Source of the DNA: Pyrinomonadaceae bacterium
GTDB lineage: Bacteria > Acidobacteriota > Blastocatellia > Pyrinomonadales > Pyrinomonadaceae
Length of the DNA stretch: 64,000 bases
Direction of reading: 5' to 3'
NCBI GenBank assembly: GCA_036277115.1
Contig: DASUNM010000027.1
Location: 62,001 to 126,000, forward strand
The notes beneath the pieces were generated by a model. The model was not told the origin of the DNA, searched no databases, and saw nothing but the letters and a program-made list of their open reading frames with translations. A program made the position numbers and the translations under genes. This document shows positions 1 through 9,800 of the stretch, piece by piece. Positions within the stretch are counted from its first letter, which is position 1. Every line of letters begins with the position of its first letter.

Positions 1-890
1 TCAACCTCTGAGCTGTAGCGGAAGCGGTAGAAAAGACCCTGCCCCGGCTCGAAGGAGGCGCGGCCCGCGGCCTCCTCGCCCGCGACGCGCTCGCGCACGT
101 AGAAGTTGTCTTCGAGCTGCGTCCGGTCGTCGCGGCTCTCAGTCTCGTCGGCGTCGTGATTGCCTATGCTGGGATATACGGGGACGCGATTGATGACGTA
201 GCGGTACGGCTGATAGTACGTAAAGTACCAATCGTCGTCCTCGTCGCCGGTTTGGCCGCCCGATCCGAGAAAGCCGCCGCTGCGGTAGATGTTGTCGCCG
301 GTCGTCAGAATCAGTCGGATGTTGTGCTCGGTGACCGCTCGTTCAAGGGCCTCGGCGATTTGCCGTTGATGGCGGTCCTCCTTGTCCTTGCGGATGCCGA
401 CACCGAAGTCGCCGAGGACGGCGAAGGTAAAAGGCGACGGCGACGCGCGGGTCGGATCGGGATGGGTGCGGAAGCGGTTGCTGTAACTCCTCCCCTTCAG
501 GGTGAGCCCCTTGCCATCGCCGCCGCTCACCCAATCGCGCCGCTCGCCGCGCGCCCACTCCTCGCCGTTAACGATGACTTTGTAGGTGTACTCCGTGTCC
601 GGCTCAAGCCCCGCCACCCAGCAATGGTTCGTGTTGGAAGTGAAGGCGGACGCGATCTCGTTGCCCGCCAAGTCCGACACGATCACGCGCGCGTTGCCGT
701 AAGGCTCAGACCTCGCGCCGATAGTCTCGCGTCGCGGAGGGTGAATCTTGTCGAGATCGTCGTCCTCCAACAGCTTGAACTCTTTGCCAGAATTCTTGAC
801 CCGGAAGTAGAAGGCGCCCCAAGCGACGAGCGCGGACTTGTGAGTCAGTCCGGCGAGGTGCACGAACGGTTCGGAGAAAAAATCCGGCAT
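1..890 (-). CDS. purple acid phosphatase-like metallophosphoesterase (3' end cut by window edge)
   Basis: Open from an ATG at 888-890 to the left edge (296 codons, no stop), so the C-terminus is missing. The N-terminal ~125 residues look like the fibronectin-like domain of purple acid phosphatases (LEPDTEYTYKVIVNGEEW). The catalytic metallophosphoesterase part follows, with metal-ligand motifs in order: GDFGVG, GDNIY and GNHD. This family hydrolyses phosphate esters with a two-metal centre. No signal peptide is visible at this start; an export signal could only lie further upstream, where no better start is seen. The gene diverges from the pilS-like gene. The large open frame on the opposite strand is its shadow. 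The family is well supported, the substrate unknown. Confidence 0.85.
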   Translation of the reverse strand, partial: MPDFFSEPFVHLAGLTHKSALVAWGAFYFRVKNSGKEFKLLEDDDLDKIHPPRRETIGARSEPYGNARVIVSDLAGNEIASAFTSNTNHCWVAGLEPDTEYTYKVIVNGEEWARGERRDWVSGGDGKGLTLKGRSYSNRFRTHPDPTRASPSPFTFAVLGDFGVGIRKDKEDRHQRQIAEALERAVTEHNIRLILTTGDNIYRSGGFLGSGGQTGDEDDDWYFTYYQPYRYVINRVPVYPSIGNHDADETESRDDRTQLEDNFYVRERVAGEEAAGRASFEPGQGLFYRFRYSSEV

Positions 891-1354
891 GAAGGAGTTT
901 CCTTTCGCGTGAGGGCGCTTCCGCAGCCCATTCTTCGGACCCTCGATGGCAGGCCCGGTCTGCTTCTCGTCACGTGCCGGGCGCAAGATGACTACACTGT
1001 AAATGACGCTGCCGCGCGAAACGTTTCCTGCTCCGGGAAGCCTAGCCGGGCCGCGTTAGGGCGGCCGACTGCCCTGGCGATTTCACAACGCACACTAGAA
1101 GGGCCGGAAGATCTTGAATGTTGGAGACAGCGTCATAGTCGGTAATTCCTTCGTGAGTACCGAAAAGATCTACGAACAGGCCCCTGTATAAAACTAACCA
1201 GAGAAACTCTTGCCAGCAGGTAAGCGAGGATTAAACGCGGACACTCTATTCCGGCGAAAGTTGCTTGTCAATTGACTTGGCGGGCGGTTGGGCGAGCTTG
1301 CCATAACCCAGTTCTTTCGCTCACGTTGTGTTGATTCCATGGTACGCTTTCGGC
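891..1354. other. divergent intergenic region with no recognised gene
   Basis: About 460 bases separate the divergent phosphoesterase and sensor kinase genes, so both promoters should lie here. I see no RNA gene. The only notable site is a 10-base palindrome, GTCAATTGAC, at 1267-1276. No convincing -35/-10 pair was found. Confidence 0.4.
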
Positions 1355-3010
1355 ATGGCGAGTGAGGGCAGCCGGACGACGCAAGCAGCATTCGGCACTC
1401 GTTTGTGGTGGTTGATTGGCGGGCGGGCGGCGGTGGCGGTGCTCGTGATGTTGGCCGGCGCAATCTGGGCTCGCGGCACATTTGGACCGAACGTCGATGA
1501 CTCGCTGCAATCAATCAAGCCGCTGCTCCTGGTAGTCGCGTTACTCACCGCAATCTACTCGGTTGCGCACCTCCTCTGGAAAAATTATCTCGTCCAGGCG
1601 CGCTTTCAATTCTTTGCGGACGTGCTTTTAGTCACGTGGCTGGTTTGGATTACCGGCGCCGTCCGCTCGCCTTACACCGCTCTTTATATCGTTGTGATTT
1701 CGGCCGCGAGTTGGTTCATCGGCCCGCGCGGCGCGCTGATTACCGCGATTGGCAGCGCCGCAGCTTTCAATGCAGTTTCGTTGCTCCTGCTGAATGGAGT
1801 GGTGCCGCGCGGTGGCCTCGCGACCGAAGAAACACTGCCCAGCGTGGTCCAGGCAATGGGTTTGGCGGATGTTTCGTTCCTCGTGGTCGGTCTGTTAGCG
1901 GCGAAGCTCGCCGAAAGGCAACGAACTTCAGATGTGCAATTGGCAGAAGCGACCCGAACCTTAGCCGATCTGCGCTTGTTGCACGAACGCATCGTCGAAT
2001 CGATCCGATCGGGTTTGATCACTACGGATCTTGGGGGCCGCATCTTTACTTTCAACGCCGCGGCGGAAGAAATCACCGGTTACGAAGCTGCCGACGTTCG
2101 CGGCAAGAACGCTTCAATGTTTTTTGGCGAGATGACGCGACAGATGGCCGATTCGATGGCGGCGGCGGCGGAAGGCAAAGTCAGCCCGCGATATGAGATT
2201 GATTCCTTAACGCAGAGTGGTTTCATGCTGCATCTTGGCTACAGCATCGCGCCTTTGTTCGCGGAATCGGGCGAGACCAGCGGACTCGTGATCACTTTTC
2301 AGGATCTTACCGACGTGCGCGTGATGGAAGAGACTGCGCGACGTCAGGATCGTCTGGCGGCGGTCGGGCGGATGGCTGCCTCGATCGCGCATGAGATTCG
2401 CAATCCCCTCGCGGCCATGCGCGGCTCAATTCAGATGCTCAGGTCTGAGATGGACAGCGATTCCGATCATTCCCAACTGATGGAGATCATCCTGCGCGAG
2501 TCTGACCGCTTGAACAAAATCGTCACTGATTATCTCAACTACGCCCGGCCCCGCGCCGCGGAAATGCAAGAAGTGGATGTGCGCGAATTGATCGGCGAGA
2601 CCCTTCAACTCCTGCGCAATAGTCCTGAGATCACTGACGGCCACAGTCTACAAGAGCAGTTACCCGCGCAACCGTTGTTGGTGAAAGGCGACGCGGAACA
2701 GTTGAAGCAAGTCTGTTGGAATGTCACGCGTAACGCTTTGCGGTCGATGCCTGACGGCGGCGAATTTCATGTCACGGCCCAACGGACCGATGCCGATCGC
2801 GTCCATATTAGTTTCAGGGACACGGGGTGCGGCATGACGCCTGAGCAGGTGGAACGCTTATTCGAACCCTTCACTTCGACGACCGGCGGCACCGGGCTCG
2901 GGCTATCGATTGTTTATCAAATTATCCGTGACCATTCTGGTACAATTAACGTTCGCAGCCGAGAGGGGTCCGGGACAACTATTACGGTTGAGTTGCCTGG
3001 GGTGAACTGA
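1355..3010 (+). CDS. pilS: PilS-like membrane sensor histidine kinase
   Basis: 551 residues from the ATG at 1355; a GTG nine codons upstream is possible, and neither has a clear ribosome site. About six N-terminal membrane segments (roughly residues 15-195) are followed by a PAS domain (ITTDLGGRIFTFNAAAEEIT), a HisKA domain with phospho-acceptor His in SIAHEIRNPLAAMRGS, and a HATPase domain with N box (WNVTRNALRSMPDGG), DTGCGM and GTGLGLSIV. Six membrane segments plus PAS is the layout of PilS, which phosphorylates the sigma-54 activator PilR and controls pilin transcription. The cognate regulator follows 7 bases downstream, and two pilin genes lie 8 kb away. Kinase identity is firm; the PilS name is inferred from layout and context. 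Confidence 0.85.
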   Translation: MASEGSRTTQAAFGTRLWWLIGGRAAVAVLVMLAGAIWARGTFGPNVDDSLQSIKPLLLVVALLTAIYSVAHLLWKNYLVQARFQFFADVLLVTWLVWITGAVRSPYTALYIVVISAASWFIGPRGALITAIGSAAAFNAVSLLLLNGVVPRGGLATEETLPSVVQAMGLADVSFLVVGLLAAKLAERQRTSDVQLAEATRTLADLRLLHERIVESIRSGLITTDLGGRIFTFNAAAEEITGYEAADVRGKNASMFFGEMTRQMADSMAAAAEGKVSPRYEIDSLTQSGFMLHLGYSIAPLFAESGETSGLVITFQDLTDVRVMEETARRQDRLAAVGRMAASIAHEIRNPLAAMRGSIQMLRSEMDSDSDHSQLMEIILRESDRLNKIVTDYLNYARPRAAEMQEVDVRELIGETLQLLRNSPEITDGHSLQEQLPAQPLLVKGDAEQLKQVCWNVTRNALRSMPDGGEFHVTAQRTDADRVHISFRDTGCGMTPEQVERLFEPFTSTTGGTGLGLSIVYQIIRDHSGTINVRSREGSGTTITVELPGVN

Positions 3011-3017
3011 CGATCCT

Positions 3018-4556
3018 ATGGCCAATCTTCTAATCGTCGACGACGAGCTCAGCATGCGCCAGTTCCTGACGCATCTTTTCCAGCGCGAGGGTCACACCGT
3101 CCGCGTGGCTGAGAATGGGCGCAAGGCGATGGAGTTGCTGCGCACCCAGCCCTCCGATGTAATCCTGTCAGATGTGAAGATGCCGGACATGGGCGGCATC
3201 GAACTGCTGCGCGCGGCGCGCGAACTTCACCCGAACGTTGAAGTGATCATGATGACCGCGTTCGCCAACGAATCGACCGCGCATGAGGCGTTTCTGCTGG
3301 GCGCATTCGATTTTGTGCACAAGCCTTTCGACAATGAGCTGCTGAAAGAAAAGGTCCTGCGCGCGCTCGCGAAGATTACCCGGGAAGCCGAAGCCCAAAC
3401 CCTTAAAGTCGAAAACGAAGCCCTGATTAAGGGACAGCGAGCGCGCGGCCGGCTGAGTAACATCATCGGCCAATCAGATCGCATGCAGGCCGTCTTTCAA
3501 ATGATCGAGACGGTCGCGCAAGTGCCTTCGACGGTTTTGCTCACCGGCGAGTCAGGCACCGGGAAAGAACTGGTTGCGCGCGCGATTCATGATCTCAGTC
3601 CGCGTGCACAGAAGCCTTTCGTCTCAGTCAATTGCGGCGCTTTCACGGAAACGTTGCTTGAGTCGGAGTTGTTCGGCTATGTGAAAGGCTCGTTCACCGG
3701 CGCCACGGCAAACCGCAAAGGACTTTTCGAAGCTGCCAATCAGGGCACAATCTTTCTCGACGAAATCGGCGAGATGTCGCCGGCGATGCAGGTGAAACTT
3801 CTGCGCGTCCTGCAGGAACGCAAAGTACGTCCGGTCGGCGCGCACGAAGAGCTGGAAGTAAACACGCGCGTCATTGCCGCAACGAACCGCGACCTGGGAG
3901 CCATGGTGAAGGATGGATCGTTCCGCGAGGATCTTTTCTATCGCATCTCCGTCATTCCGATGGAGCTGCCGCCCTTGAGAGAACGTGCCGGCGACATTGT
4001 CGAGCTGGCCGGCTACTTCATCAACAAGCACTGCACCCAAACCGGCCGTTCGATGGTGATCAGCCCATCGACGATGCGTCTGCTCGAGAATTATTCATGG
4101 CCCGGTAATGTTCGGGAACTGGAGCACACGATCGAACGCGCTGTCGCGCTCGAAACAAGTGAAGTGATTGAACCCGAGCGCCTCCCTGATCAGATTACGA
4201 AGTACAGCCAGACGCGCGTGGCTTCGGCGTTCGAACTGCCGGACGACGGAATCAATCTCACGGCGCATCTCGATCAATTGGAAAAGACTTACGTGATGGA
4301 AGCGCTGCGCCGCACGGAAGGCAATCAGACGAATGCCGCGCAGCTTCTTCAGATGTCTGTGCGCTCGCTGCGTCACCTGCTCGATAAGCATGGCGTGCGC
4401 GGGCTGACCGCGCAGATGCGTGACGAACGGCGCGGCGATTCAATTCCCCGCCGGCGCGCAAACGATCCCTATCCACGCCGCCGCGAGTATGACGACCCCG
4501 AGCCTGAACGCAGCGCTGAACAAGCGGCGGGGGCCACCGGCGAGCCGCGTCGCTGA
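3018..4556 (+). CDS. pilR: PilR-like sigma-54-dependent response regulator
   Basis: 512 residues: receiver domain (VDDE near residue 8, phospho-acceptor Asp52 in ILSDVKMPDMGG), AAA+ domain with Walker A GESGTGKE, the sigma-54 contact loop as GSFTGA (a variant of GAFTGA), Walker B FLDEIGEM, and a C-terminal Fis-type helix-turn-helix (GNQTNAAQLLQMSVRSLRHL). The last ~60 residues are an Arg/Pro/Glu-rich tail beyond the usual family end. It is co-transcribed with the upstream kinase (7-base gap). PilR proteins bind upstream of the pilin promoter and drive sigma-54 polymerase; a matching site pair lies ahead of the pilin at 12382. The NtrC family call is certain; the PilR sub-assignment is likely. 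Confidence 0.87.
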   Translation: MANLLIVDDELSMRQFLTHLFQREGHTVRVAENGRKAMELLRTQPSDVILSDVKMPDMGGIELLRAARELHPNVEVIMMTAFANESTAHEAFLLGAFDFVHKPFDNELLKEKVLRALAKITREAEAQTLKVENEALIKGQRARGRLSNIIGQSDRMQAVFQMIETVAQVPSTVLLTGESGTGKELVARAIHDLSPRAQKPFVSVNCGAFTETLLESELFGYVKGSFTGATANRKGLFEAANQGTIFLDEIGEMSPAMQVKLLRVLQERKVRPVGAHEELEVNTRVIAATNRDLGAMVKDGSFREDLFYRISVIPMELPPLRERAGDIVELAGYFINKHCTQTGRSMVISPSTMRLLENYSWPGNVRELEHTIERAVALETSEVIEPERLPDQITKYSQTRVASAFELPDDGINLTAHLDQLEKTYVMEALRRTEGNQTNAAQLLQMSVRSLRHLLDKHGVRGLTAQMRDERRGDSIPRRRANDPYPRRREYDDPEPERSAEQAAGATGEPRR

Positions 4557-4588
4557 CTTAATCGATTAGTTGCGGTTTCGGAATAGCT

Positions 4589-4607
4589 GAGGTCTTATAT
4601 AGACCTC
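4589..4607. repeat. perfect palindrome downstream of pilR-like gene
   Basis: GAGGTCT and AGACCTC flank a five-base A/T spacer, 33 bases after the response-regulator stop. There is no T run, so it is either a weak terminator stem or an operator for the gene at 4675. Confidence 0.4.
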
Positions 4608-4674
4608 TGCGGACTATGCTCGGATTTGAAACATACGCGGCTCTAAGAACATAAATCTTTGGTGGGCTTAAAAA

Positions 4675-5229
4675 ATGAAACGATTCGGTACTACACTTTT
4701 GTTCCTACTGGCAAGCTCATTAGTCTTTCCGAGTTTAGTAAGCGCTAACCAGGGAGTCGCGGAGAAGGCGCAAACCTCTGAGATAGGAGCATTGCTGGAA
4801 GCCTACGTAAAGGTAATTCAAGCGCAGGACTTCGGGCAAAAGCTGACAGATGTACAAGCCCAGGAAAAGAGAGCGGAGATTGATGCCCTGAAGGCTGCGA
4901 CTAAAGCTTTCATCCTAACTAGAATGAATGAGGAGGCGGCAAAAGCTGAGAATGCCAAACGCGTGGTGTATTGGTCGAACTTTTCCGCAAATCTCACTTT
5001 CGGGATTGCCCATGTCCTGTTGTTATTTGGCTTGATAGCTGCGGCGATGGAGTTTCGTAACGCACGGAAGTTGCGCACGAAAGGCAGCAAAGAATCGTCG
5101 ATAGATTTTGAGGTAAAGTTCGAAAGTCTTGCATTGAAGAGTTCCACCTTTGGCGTTTTGATTCTCTTTGTGAGTCTCTTGTTCTATTTCATGTACCTCA
5201 AGTTCGCCTATCCCGTCATAGTCATTTGA
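4675..5229 (+). CDS. secreted/membrane protein of unknown function
   Basis: 184 residues. The N-terminus is a signal peptide or anchor (TTLLFLLASSLVFPSLVSA). A helical, Lys/Glu-rich stretch (residues 30-95) follows, then two hydrophobic segments (ANLTFGIAHVLLLFGLIAAA and FGVLILFVSLLFYFMYL) with a basic loop between them. I do not recognise the family. It is probably an inner-membrane protein with a periplasmic coiled helical region. It stands alone, and its base composition is more A/T-rich than the neighbouring genes. Confidence 0.65.
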   Translation: MKRFGTTLLFLLASSLVFPSLVSANQGVAEKAQTSEIGALLEAYVKVIQAQDFGQKLTDVQAQEKRAEIDALKAATKAFILTRMNEEAAKAENAKRVVYWSNFSANLTFGIAHVLLLFGLIAAAMEFRNARKLRTKGSKESSIDFEVKFESLALKSSTFGVLILFVSLLFYFMYLKFAYPVIVI

Positions 5230-5399
5230 ATGATGGCGCACCAAGGTTCTTTGCGGACTTCGCAAACAAAATCGCGAGCGGTGAAAGTTGTTCCGCAACT
5301 TGCTCAGTGCGCGCAGGCTCCTTTGATTCGCGGCCACCTGGTCAACTCTTACAAATATGGCTTCTGATTCTCAATCGACTCGCCTATCATGTCGCGAAT

Positions 5400-5570
5400 G
5401 TGAAGGTTCGTGAGGTCCTAAAGCTTCTCAGAAGAGATGGTTGGTCACTCGTTGCAACCGTGGGGAGTCATCGTCAAATCAATTCGACAACGCCTGGACG
5501 CGTCACCGTGTCCGGGCACCCATCGGACGACATCCATCCCAAAACCCTTAAGAGTATCAAGCGGGCCTGA
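5400..5570 (+). pseudogene. hicA: HicA-like mRNA interferase toxin, orphan and frameshifted at its end
   Basis: Starting from the GTG at 5400, the 56-residue product MKVREVLKLLRRDGWSLVAT continues with GSHRQ and GRVTVSGHPSDDIHPKTLKSI, which is the HicA fold (dsRBD-like) with its catalytic His in GSHRQ. HicA toxins normally end ...LKQAGL. Here the frame ends KRA-stop, while the shifted frame over the same bases reads QAGLKK-stop, so a small indel has broken the last residues. No HicB antitoxin gene follows, and no ribosome site precedes the GTG. HicA cleaves mRNA in intact systems; this copy looks like a decaying remnant. Confidence 0.6.
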
Positions 5571-5636
5571 AGAAATAGAGTTTCCGGCAGAGTTAAATAA
5601 CACGCGGCGTTCAGCGACGTATAAGGTGAGGTCCCA

Positions 5637-6260
5637 ATGGTTCGTTGGAAACTATTCGTACTGAGTTTCTTCCTTCTCGTTGGCGCCGCTTTCTCTGCTG
5701 CTCAGCAGCAACCAACACCCCCACGCGAACAGCCTGACGTCACCGCGATAAAATTTCGCTGGATCAAGCAAAGCACGAGAGTCATTCGCGGCGCTGGACC
5801 AATCACCCCGCCCATGGTGGCGGAGAATCGAGATCTCGGATCGAGAAAAACTGAACTGCGGAACGTGGATAAGCAGGCCATCACCTCTGCCGATGAGCAG
5901 GGGAACACCTATCATCTCTTCCTGGAGTTCAAGAATACCGGGACGAATGTCGTCCGGAGCTTAATCTGGGAATTTAGACCCACCGCCACGCCCGCCGACT
6001 ATTCGCCAAAACAATATCTTTGCGTGCTGCGCATGAAGCCAAAGGAGAAGAAAATTCTCGATATGTGGACTCCGTATGCGCCGGTGAAGGTGATCAGCGC
6101 GATCCGTCCGGACGGGCTGAAAGATGGTGAAGTAATAATAAACCGGATTGAGTATGTGAACGGATCAGTTTGGAGGAGACACGACTGGCGTTACTCGCTG
6201 CCCGCTGACGCCACGGACAAAGTGGGCGGCGAAGGGAAATGCGCAGTATTCGACAGTTGA
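5637..6260 (+). CDS. secreted protein of unknown function, paralogue of 10711-11268
   Basis: 207 residues with a clear signal peptide (LFVLSFFLLVGAAFSAAQQQ) followed by a short Pro/Gln linker. The ATG at 5637 follows an AAGGTGAGGT ribosome site. The body contains FLEFKNTGTNVVRSLIWEF and ends with NRIEYVNGSVWRRHDW, features shared in order with the protein at 10711 (YKLTVINAGSKAIKEIEWDY, VRILYDDGTAWQ). Both look like immunoglobulin-like beta-sandwich proteins exported to the periplasm. No function is known to me. Confidence 0.75.
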   Translation: MVRWKLFVLSFFLLVGAAFSAAQQQPTPPREQPDVTAIKFRWIKQSTRVIRGAGPITPPMVAENRDLGSRKTELRNVDKQAITSADEQGNTYHLFLEFKNTGTNVVRSLIWEFRPTATPADYSPKQYLCVLRMKPKEKKILDMWTPYAPVKVISAIRPDGLKDGEVIINRIEYVNGSVWRRHDWRYSLPADATDKVGGEGKCAVFDS

Positions 6261-6370
6261 GGGTGGATCCTACTGATTTCGATCCGGTCTTTCCTTACGA
6301 ACTACTCGTTTGACATCGCTTCCCAGCGGTAAAGCCCATTGGAACATCAAAACGCAGGTGACTGTCCGTG

Positions 6371-6778
6371 ATGACGATTGAAGAAGTACTTGAATCATTG
6401 CCGAACGGATTGCACGACGCGTATTTGCGGAGCATTAACATTGATTACGCCGAGCGGACCGCTGAGTTGCAGTTGGACATTTGGATCGGCGACATGTCCC
6501 TTGATGAAGAAGCCCGCGAAGCTCGCCGTCAGGTGCTGCTAAAACTCTCGGGTCTCTGTTATTTTGTCGTCGAAGCGCCTGATCCGAAGTATACCTTCCA
6601 CGAGGCCAAACCATTGTGGATTGACGCCGGCGGTGAGTCGCCAGCAACCGAAGGATCTACCAAATTACCTGAAACGCCCGAAGGTGCGTTCACATTCTGG
6701 ATGTTTGTTCACGACTGGAACGCCTTCATCCATGTCGCGGCAATGCAGGCTGCCGTTGAATCATCGCTGCGCGCCTGA
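6371..6778 (+). CDS. small acidic cytoplasmic protein of unknown function
   Basis: 135 residues from the ATG at 6371 (a GTG lies immediately before it). No signal peptide or membrane segment. The N-terminus MTIEEVLESLPNGLHDAYLR and the following segment NIDYAERTAELQLDIWIG look like an alpha/beta domain seen in small bacterial proteins of unknown function. It is convergent with the large amidohydrolase gene, only 24 bases away. No function is assigned. Confidence 0.7.
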   Translation: MTIEEVLESLPNGLHDAYLRSINIDYAERTAELQLDIWIGDMSLDEEAREARRQVLLKLSGLCYFVVEAPDPKYTFHEAKPLWIDAGGESPATEGSTKLPETPEGAFTFWMFVHDWNAFIHVAAMQAAVESSLRA

Positions 6779-6802
6779 CGTCCTTGTGTTCTCGTTGAAG
6801 CT

Positions 6803-9800
6803 TTAACGTTCCCAGTAAAACTTCCCGCGCGGTTTCGCCTCGGGATAGACCTCGTTCATATTGTCCGTTTCATAGAGCACACCGTTAATCATCACGTTCC
6901 GGATAGACTCGCTGTTGCGAATGTTTTGCAACGGGTTCTTCTCCAACACGATCAGGTCCGCCAGTTTGCCTGGTTCGAGCGAACCGATGTCGCCGTCCAG
7001 GCCAAGGTACTGCGCGCCGTAGAGCGTGGCGCAACGCAGCGCCTCCATCGGCGTCAAGCCGCCCTGTTGCAGCATCCAGAGCTCCCACTGCGCTCCGAGA
7101 CCCTGCAGTTGGCCGTGTGCTCCGAGCTGCGCCTTGCCACCCGCGCGTACTACGTCGCGAACAGAGCGCGCCAGATCAAAGTGAAAGAAGTCGTCTTCAG
7201 GAACCATTAGCCGGCGGCGCGAGCGCGCGTCTACATCGTCGCGCGGGACGAAGCGCAGCAGCTTTTCGTTCTCCCAGACATTCGTTTTCTGATACCAGTA
7301 GTTCTCGCCCCAGATCCCGCCATAGCCCACGATGAGGGTGGGCGTGTACGCCGTGCGGCTACGGGCGAAAAGCGTGACCACGTCTTTGTAGAAAGGCGCG
7401 ACGGGCACTGCGTGCTCGATGCCTGTGTGCCCGTCAAGAATCATGTTCATGTTGTAGAAGAAGGTGGAGCCGCCCTCGGGCACGACCATCATCTTGTGAT
7501 CGCGCGCGGCCTTGATCACCATCTGCCGCACGTCACGCCGCAGTTGGTTGTAACTCTTGACTGAGAACGCGCCGTCGGCCTGCAAGCGCGCGAGGTGGCG
7601 CTTGGCATCTTCCAGGTTCTTAACGGTCGCCTTCTCGGCGTTCTCAGCGCCGTAAAGTATGAAGCCGGTCGAGTAGATACGCGGGCCGACCATGACGCCG
7701 GCCTTGACCATCTCTGACTGCGCAAAAACTGACTGCGTCGAGGCCGAAGGGTCATGCGTGGTCGTGACGCCATAGGCGAGATTGGCGTAGTAGGGCGCCT
7801 GCTTTTCAGGAGTGATGTCGAGCGTGTTGTAGCCCATGTGCGCGTGCACGTCGATCAGGCCGGGCATGATGGTCTTACCCGCCATATCAATTCGGCGCGC
7901 GCTGGCGGGAATCGCGATTCTCGAGCCGATGGCCTTGATGCGGTTGTCTTCGATGAGGATCGACCCGCGCTCAATCACCTCATCACCCTTCATGGTAATA
8001 ATGCGCGCGTTGGTGAGCGCCACGAGGCCGCGCGGGCGTGCGGTCTCAAACTCGAAGCCTATCTTTGTCGCGATTGGCGCAGCGGGTTTCTCATCCTTGG
8101 CCGCCTCTTTCACTACATTTGCTATCCCCTGTTCGTAGAAGTTTTCCCCAAGCGTCCACTGCACGGTCTTGCTGTCGGCCGACCATGCGAGCCAGTCGCC
8201 TGAGTCCTGCGACACGGTCTTGACCGGCAGAATTGATTCGCCGGAGTTGAGCTTCAGGAGTTTCCCTGTTTGCGGAAACGGCGCGAGATAGAGCTTGTGC
8301 AGCTCTTTGAAGAAGACCCACGCCATGTCTGGCGAGGGCACGATCTCCGCGGCGAACCTTGCCTCGACGTGACGCTTATAGTCGTCACCCGACAGCTTGA
8401 CGCTGCTCAAGTAAGTCAGGATGTTGGCGGGCGCACCCGGCGGCGCAGGCACCGGCGGTGACTCCATGAAGTAGATGCGCTCGCCCTTTGGATCAAAAGT
8501 GAGCACGGGCATGCGCGCGTTGGAGCCGCGGCTCTGCACGTCCATCACATAGCGGCTGGTCGAGCCGTCCCAGTAATGAATCTCGAATGCGGACTCGCTC
8601 GATAAGTCTTCTCCGCGGTTTATGCTGCCGCGCCCTTTCAGGTAAGCGACCTTCGCGCCGTCGGGTGAGAAAACCGGATTTGCGTACTGGTCGCCGACGC
8701 TCGTGATCTTGCGTGCGTTCGAGCCATCAACATCCGCGATCCAAACCGCGCCCTTCCCCGCGTCCGTCCAGGTGACGAACGTGATGCGACGGCCGTCCGC
8801 ACTGAACTTCGGTGCGAATTCGAGGTCGGTGGTCCTCAGCAGTGGACGAGGCGCACTCGCGCCTTCCTTCATGTATAGCTTGCCGAGCGCGTTGTAGATG
8901 ATGCGGTCGCCGTTCTTGCGCGCCCAGCGCAAGAGCCGCGTGTTGTCGCGCGCGGGCGCGACTTTCTGCGGGAAGCGCACCGCGTCAGTCACTTTTTGGT
9001 TGACGTGTGCGGTGAATGGAAGCGGCGTCGCCTGCTTTGTGGCGATGTTTACTCGGACAAACTTGCCACCCGCCGTAATGACGATCGACTGATTGTCGGG
9101 CGTCCAGGCGTATCCCGGGTACGTGCCGAAGACCGACCAGGTCTCCTGCTGATCGCGGGTAAGCTTGTCGTAGATCGGCCACTCGCGTCCCGACTCGATC
9201 TCGCGCAGATAAAGCACGGATTTCAAGCGATCGCGCCGAATGAAGGCGAGATACTTACCGTCGGGCGAGGGCTGGGGGCGAATCGCGCCACCGGCGCCAC
9301 GGATGAAGACGCCGCGGCGGCCCAACTGCGTGTCGTAACGTTCAATCCAGTAGATTCCGCCATAGACGTTCTTGTTGTAGTCGAAATCTCCGCTATTAAC
9401 GAAATAGACGAAGCGACCTTTCGGATCAACCGCCGGCTCGCCGACGTTCGCCGTCCAACTCGACTTTTCAGTCAGCTGTACCCCCGACCCGCCGTTGATG
9501 CTGTACATCCAGATTTCACCCGCCCCGAGCGAACGTTGATCGACGAAGTGCTTGCGCGCGACCACATACTGGCCGTCAGGTGTCCAGGCGGGCGTGTTGG
9601 TGAGCCGTTGAGTTTCTTTCGTAATCTGGCGGCGATTTTTTCCCGCCGTATCCATCAGCCAGATGTTATCGCCACCATCCCGATCGGAGGTGAAGGCGAT
9701 CCACTTGCCGTCGGGACTGTAGCGCGGTTGCACTTCCCAAGCGCGACCGCCGGCGAGCAACTGCGCCGGGCCACCGCTAATAGGCATTTGATAAATGTCA

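Noticed and set aside
156-1145. 329-codon open frame on the plus strand
   Set aside because: It overlaps the metallophosphoesterase on the other strand and has a repetitive Arg/Val/Ala composition without domain motifs; it is a shadow of the real gene.
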